DNA of 35,697 nucleotides from Acetatifactor sp. (GTDB taxonomy: Bacteria; Bacillota; Clostridia; Lachnospirales; Lachnospiraceae), in assembly GCA_018385425.1 (NCBI GenBank), contig JAHBAA010000036.1:1-35697 (forward strand). Direction: 5' to 3'. Position 1 is the first letter of the stretch, and each line of letters starts with the position of its first letter. Positions 32,068 to 35,697 of this stretch are shown here, in pieces. The translations under genes were made by a program, and so were the position numbers. The notes beneath the pieces are model-generated. The model was not told the DNA's origin. It saw only the letters and a program-made list of their open reading frames with translations, and did not search any database.

Positions 32068-32919
32068 GTGAAACAGAAAGGGTTCAAACCGACAATTCTA
32101 TATTGGCTGGCAGCCGTTTTGGTTGTGGCTGGCTGCTTTGCCTTTGTGTGGAGCAGAACACCCGTGCAGGAGAAACAAGCTTATCAGACGGTTGTCCTCG
32201 GCGACAGTATCTTCGGTTCCACGAGAGATGAGACCTCGATTCCCGCTCAAATCGGACGGAAATTGGGGATGACAGTTTATAACGGAGCGCTGGGCGGAAC
32301 CTGTGCGTCCCGGCAGCATCGGGAGGACCACATGGATTATTCTCTGGACTCCGTCAGCTTCGGCGCATTGACAAGGGCCATCAGCCTTGGAGATTTCGGC
32401 GTGCAGAAGACAGTGAAAGGGATGGGAAGCGGTACCGCATATTATGCGGATACGATTGCCGGCCTGTCTGCCCTGGATATGGGAAAGGCTGAGCTGATTC
32501 TGGTACTCTACGGCAACAACGACTACTTTGCCGGGAGACCCTTGGATGCGGAAAACGACCCGGAGGATGAGTATACCTTCGGCGGCGCTCTGAGAAGCGG
32601 ATTGCGAAGACTTCGGGCCTGCTGTCCGGATGCCAGGATCGTCCTGGTGACGCCCACATACAACTGGCTGATCGAATCGGGGCAGACCTGTGAAGAGTAT
32701 ACGGAAAACGGCAAGTACTTGGAGGACTATGTGAGGCTGGAGCAGCAGATCGGACAGGAGGAACAGATCGAAGTGTTGGATCTGTATCACGATTTTCTGC
32801 CCAACGATACCTGGGAGGACTGGCAGCGCTATACGATAGACGGAGTGCATCCCAATGAGGCGGGACGACAGTTGATCGCAGACAGAATCGTACAATATCT
32901 GAAAGGAGAGGAACCGTGA
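32068..32919 (+). CDS. Membrane-anchored SGNH/GDSL hydrolase-family protein
   Basis: The 283-residue protein has one N-terminal span (about residues 9-28) and an extracytoplasmic SGNH domain: block I 'VLGDSIFGS' (Ser47), block II 'GALGGTCAS', block III 'LYGNNDY', and block V 'DGVHPNEAG' with Asp258 and His261. All catalytic residues are present. Such enzymes remove or transfer acyl groups, often O-acetyl, on glycans. GTG 32068 follows GGGGAG by 5 bases. Its stop overlaps the start of the GtrII-like gene, so it may modify the same polymer that GtrII glucosylates. Substrate unproven. Confidence 0.88.
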   Translation: MKQKGFKPTILYWLAAVLVVAGCFAFVWSRTPVQEKQAYQTVVLGDSIFGSTRDETSIPAQIGRKLGMTVYNGALGGTCASRQHREDHMDYSLDSVSFGALTRAISLGDFGVQKTVKGMGSGTAYYADTIAGLSALDMGKAELILVLYGNNDYFAGRPLDAENDPEDEYTFGGALRSGLRRLRACCPDARIVLVTPTYNWLIESGQTCEEYTENGKYLEDYVRLEQQIGQEEQIEVLDLYHDFLPNDTWEDWQRYTIDGVHPNEAGRQLIADRIVQYLKGEEP

Positions 32920-34469
32920 CAGTAAGCAGCGTATTTCAGACATGCAGACAGCGAATCAAACCGAAGTGGAAGACTGCGTTTTTTTCTGCGCTTATCCTCG
33001 GTCTTCTGATTCACCTTCCGATCCTTGTGTCAGATATCCCCAACCATGACGGTCTGGACAGTATCTACTTTGATCAGAATATGATCACATCAGGCAGGTG
33101 GTTTTTGATGATTGCCTGCGGAGCTTCCTCCTACTATACCGTTCCCTGGGTCATCGGACTGTTGGGAATCCTGTTTCTGGGAATGACGTCAGCGTGTCTG
33201 ACGGAGCTGCTTGAGGTGGAAAAGACGTGGGCGGTTGTTGTCATCAGCGGTCTGCTTGTTTCTTTCCCGGCGCTGGCCTCCACCTTTGCCTATGTGTTTA
33301 CCCTGGACGGATATATGTTTGCAATGTTTCTGGCGGTGTTGGCGGTTCTGCTGACCCGGAAAAGGAAGTGGGGGTTTTTGCCCGGAGCGGTGTGCCTGGC
33401 CTTCAGTCTCGGAACCTATCAGGCCTACATTGCCTTCGCCATGCTGCTCTCCCTGGCATGCTGCGTGATGATCTGTGCAGAAGATGGGAAAATTGTGGAT
33501 AAAGTGAAGCGGATGGCATCGTTTCTGTGGATGGGACTCTTGGGAATGACGCTCTACCTGACGATTTTGAGGGTGCTGCTCCGGCTCCAGGGAAAGGAAC
33601 TGGCAGGCTATCAGGGGATCAACGGAATTGCTGCAGGAGAGGCTTCCGACCGGGGACTGCTCTCCACAATTTTCGCCATGTACCGCGATTTCTTTGCATT
33701 CTCCCTGAAGGGAGGCGTGCTGTTCCACAACGGTCTGTCTCTTACTGCGGCAGGTCTGCTGGCGGCTGCGGTGCTTTTGTGCGGAGGATGGTTGGCATAC
33801 AGAAGAAAATGGTGGAAAAGTCCGCTGTTTTTCGCTATAATTGTTGTGGTGTGTCTGGCGGTGCCCTTGGCAGCCAACGGCATTCTGCTGATCTCACCCG
33901 GGGTAAATTATCACCTGCTGATGCGATATCAGTGGATCCTGTTTCCCATTGCCGGTGTTGCTTTTGTGAGCAGATGCATGGAGGGGGACAGGTTTCCCGG
34001 TTGGATGGAGTGGATCGCCCTGATCAGCGGAGCGGCTCTGATCTTTTTCTACGGCGTGACCGATAATATTGCCTATGGCAATCTGATGAAGAAATATGAG
34101 AAGACATACGCATATTGCGTGAGACTTTTGGACCGGATCGAGCAGACACCCGGGTATTATCCGGGGATCCCGGTGGCAATGATCGGCGTGGTGGGAGACG
34201 AACAGTTCCCCGTTACGGATGTGACCGGAGAGGTGACCGACGTCATGATCGGAATGAACGGAGACTATCTGCTCTACACCGGGAAAAATTACGAGAGCTT
34301 CCTGCGCAACTACCTGGGGGCAACACTGAACATTCTTCCCACCTCTGCGATGGAAGAGGCTTACTATTCCGAGGAATACACGCAGATGGAGAGCTTTCCG
34401 GGAAGTGACAGTATACGTATCATCGACGGGATACTGTATGTGAAGACCGAAAATGTCACACGGAACTGA
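32916..34469 (+). CDS. GtrII-like integral membrane glucosyltransferase
   Basis: The 517-residue protein has about 11-12 spans and the GtrII-family pattern: early loop 'DIPNHDGLDSIYFDQNMITS' followed by 'GRWFLMIAC', and 'SLGTYQAYIAFAMLLSLACC' in a middle span, with an extracytoplasmic C-terminal domain of about 130 residues. GtrII-type enzymes transfer glucose from polyprenyl-phosphate-glucose to a surface glycan. GTG 32916 overlaps the SGNH stop, with AAAGGAGAG 5 bases upstream. The next gene is a GtrB-like synthase, the expected donor-making partner. A GtrA flippase is not in the window. Confidence 0.87.
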   Translation: MTVSSVFQTCRQRIKPKWKTAFFSALILGLLIHLPILVSDIPNHDGLDSIYFDQNMITSGRWFLMIACGASSYYTVPWVIGLLGILFLGMTSACLTELLEVEKTWAVVVISGLLVSFPALASTFAYVFTLDGYMFAMFLAVLAVLLTRKRKWGFLPGAVCLAFSLGTYQAYIAFAMLLSLACCVMICAEDGKIVDKVKRMASFLWMGLLGMTLYLTILRVLLRLQGKELAGYQGINGIAAGEASDRGLLSTIFAMYRDFFAFSLKGGVLFHNGLSLTAAGLLAAAVLLCGGWLAYRRKWWKSPLFFAIIVVVCLAVPLAANGILLISPGVNYHLLMRYQWILFPIAGVAFVSRCMEGDRFPGWMEWIALISGAALIFFYGVTDNIAYGNLMKKYEKTYAYCVRLLDRIEQTPGYYPGIPVAMIGVVGDEQFPVTDVTGEVTDVMIGMNGDYLLYTGKNYESFLRNYLGATLNILPTSAMEEAYYSEEYTQMESFPGSDSIRIIDGILYVKTENVTRN

Positions 34470-34490
34470 TTTCAAAAAAGGAGGGGGAGT

Positions 34491-35450
34491 ATGGCGCTGT
34501 TATCCATTGTTTTGCCATCCTACAACGAAGAACAGAATATCGCCAACACGGCGAAGGTGCTGTCGGAGTTTTTGGAACGGGAGCAGATAGAGTACGAGTT
34601 GGTCTTTATCAGTGACGGTTCCAAGGACCGCACCTATGAAGAGATCGTGAAGGCGAGAGAGAAGAACCCCCGGATCAAGGGAGCTGCATTCAGCCGCAAT
34701 TTCGGCAAGGAGGCCGGCATTTTTGCAGGCCTGGAGCTGACGACGGGGGATGCGGTGATCGTCATGGACTGTGATCTTCAGCACCCGCCCGCTGTGATTC
34801 CCCAGATGTGGAAGCTGTGGCAGGAGGGCGCTCAGGTAGTAGAAGGAGTGAAGTCCTCCAGGGGGAAGGAAAGCCTGGCGCATAAGCTTTCTGCGGGCCT
34901 TTTTTATAAGATCATGAGTAAACTCATCGGAATGGATATGAATGCTTCCTCTGATTTCAAACTGTTGGATCGCCAGGTGGTGGATGTGCTGTTATCCCTT
35001 CCGGAGAGAAATACCTTTTTCCGGGCACTCAGCTTCTGGGTGGGTTTCCGCACGGAGGTAGTCTATTATGAGGTGCAGGAGCGTCAGTTTGGCGAGAGCA
35101 AGTGGTCGCTGTTTAGTCTGATGAAATACGCCGTCACCAACGCCACGTCCTTCAGTACGATGCCTCTTCAGCTGGTGACCGTGATGGGATTTCTCTCTAT
35201 TATGTTCAGCGTGGTGCTTGGAATCCAGACCTTTGTGAAATATCTGAGCGGGACAGCGGTGGAAGGCTTTACCACGGTTATTCTGCTGCTTTTGATCATC
35301 GGCGGATGCCTGATGATCAGCCTGGGCATTATCGGGCATTACATTGCCCGTATCTATGAGGAAGTAAAGGGCAGACCCAAATATATTATCAGCGATGTGA
35401 CTGACAATGTGCAGGGACAGGTGCTGGGAACATGGAGGAAAGGACAATGA
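34491..35450 (+). CDS. GtrB-like polyprenyl-phosphate glucosyltransferase
   Basis: The 319-residue protein has 'LLSIVLPSYNEEQNIANTAK', 'FISDGSKDRTYEEI', 'FSRNFGKEAGIFAGL', metal motif 'VMDCDLQHPP' (DCD at 93-95), 'DFKLLDRQVVDVLL' and 'RQFGESKWSLFSLMKYAV', and two C-terminal spans (about 227-250 and 261-285). This is the GtrB type that makes polyprenyl-phosphate-glucose. Strong ribosome site AGGAGGGGGAG. It directly follows the GtrII-like gene, the usual Gtr partnership, and its stop overlaps the start of the next gene (ATGA). It shares block order with the enzyme at 15460, so the two are paralogues. Confidence 0.93.
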   Translation: MALLSIVLPSYNEEQNIANTAKVLSEFLEREQIEYELVFISDGSKDRTYEEIVKAREKNPRIKGAAFSRNFGKEAGIFAGLELTTGDAVIVMDCDLQHPPAVIPQMWKLWQEGAQVVEGVKSSRGKESLAHKLSAGLFYKIMSKLIGMDMNASSDFKLLDRQVVDVLLSLPERNTFFRALSFWVGFRTEVVYYEVQERQFGESKWSLFSLMKYAVTNATSFSTMPLQLVTVMGFLSIMFSVVLGIQTFVKYLSGTAVEGFTTVILLLLIIGGCLMISLGIIGHYIARIYEEVKGRPKYIISDVTDNVQGQVLGTWRKGQ

Positions 35451-35697
35451 TTACATTTAATGTACCCCCTTGTGCGGACAAGGCTATGGAATATATCGAG
35501 GAGTGCGTGAGAAATCAAAAGATCTGCGGTGACGGCGCATACACGAAAAAGTGCAATCGATGGATCGAGGAGAGAACAGGTACCACAAAGTGTCTGCTTA
35601 CCACCTCCTGTACCCACGCCACGGAGCTGGCTGCACTGCTTGCGGATATCAGACCCGGCGATGAGGTGATCATGCCCGCCTATACCTTTGTGTCCAC
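35447..35697 (+). CDS. wecE: DegT/DnrJ/EryC1 sugar aminotransferase, WecE-like (3' end cut by window)
   Basis: The first 83 residues of a PLP-dependent sugar aminotransferase are visible, beginning 'MITFNVPPCADKAMEYIEE' and continuing with 'ICGDGAYTKKCNRWIEER', 'CLLTTSCTHATELAALL' and 'IRPGDEVIMPAYTFVST'. This set closely follows WecE/RffA, which makes dTDP-4-amino-4,6-dideoxygalactose; the PLP lysine lies beyond the window. ATG 35447 overlaps the preceding stop, with AGGAAAGGA upstream. It would supply a 4-amino sugar nucleotide for the polysaccharide; the GNAT protein could then acetylate it. The exact substrate (dTDP or UDP sugar) cannot be decided from the fragment. Confidence 0.9.
   Translation, partial: MITFNVPPCADKAMEYIEECVRNQKICGDGAYTKKCNRWIEERTGTTKCLLTTSCTHATELAALLADIRPGDEVIMPAYTFVS

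Noticed and set aside
1-35697. CRISPR array, IS elements, tRNA or rRNA genes, phage genes
   Set aside because: No regularly spaced repeats with unique spacers, transposase frames, tRNA cloverleaf sequences, rRNA segments or phage structural genes were seen.

Overview
The window reads as a chromosomal segment of a Gram-positive, anaerobic, spore-former-related Firmicute, most likely family Lachnospiraceae. This rests on protein character and gene order: a FeoB-associated Cys-rich protein followed by a divergent Fur; uvrB, uvrA, an MreB-type gene, recD2 and comF; cdaA with cdaR; an HPr-like protein; a free-standing Spo0A DNA-binding domain; a LexA box of the Gram-positive type; strong AGGAGG-like ribosome sites; and extended -10 (TGnTATAAT) promoters. 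Every convincing gene lies on the + strand. No species assignment is possible from sequence inspection alone.

Region 1 (1-1413) is the end of a ferrous-iron uptake operon: the feoB 3' end, a 58-residue FeoB-associated protein and a Fur-family regulator, closed by a strong terminator. Region 2 (1486-6883) is the nucleotide-excision-repair block, uvrB under an apparent LexA box and then uvrA, with an internally deleted ATPase pseudogene between them. Region 3 (6926-11007) holds an MreB-family gene with a near-consensus promoter and its own terminator, then recD2 and comF. Region 4 (11028-14959) holds two unrecognised membrane proteins followed by the c-di-AMP cyclase cdaA and its regulator cdaR. 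Region 5 (14970-16989) holds three small units, each with its own signals: an HPr-like protein with an altered active-site loop, a GtrB/DPM1-type glycosyltransferase, and the Spo0A C-terminal-domain protein.

Region 6 (about 16992 to the window end) is a large cell-surface polysaccharide locus that continues past the right edge. It starts with two membrane proteins that look like the halves of one DUF6077-type protein and a family 2 glycosyltransferase. It then has a membrane phosphoglycosyltransferase that would start the glycan on undecaprenyl phosphate, a Wzz-like protein with a decayed kinase domain, two more glycosyltransferases and an EpsG/Wzy-type membrane protein. After a second internal promoter come a PseB-type UDP-GlcNAc 4,6-dehydratase, polyprenyl-phosphate sugar synthases, a GNAT acetyltransferase, a GT-C-type membrane protein, a PglK-like ABC flippase, a membrane-anchored SGNH hydrolase, a GtrII-like glucosyltransferase with a GtrB-like partner, and the start of a WecE-type sugar aminotransferase. 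Together these describe a lipid-linked glycan that is built in the cytoplasm, flipped, polymerised and then decorated outside the membrane by polyprenyl-phosphate-sugar-dependent transferases.

The most unusual signals are four TGAAG direct repeats spaced exactly 11 bp apart upstream of the phosphoglycosyltransferase, with related phased repeats at two other promoters; the HPr with its A-R-P loop replaced; the receiver-less Spo0A; the Wzz protein with a dead kinase-like domain; and a deleted ATPase whose junction reads correctly in both parental frames.
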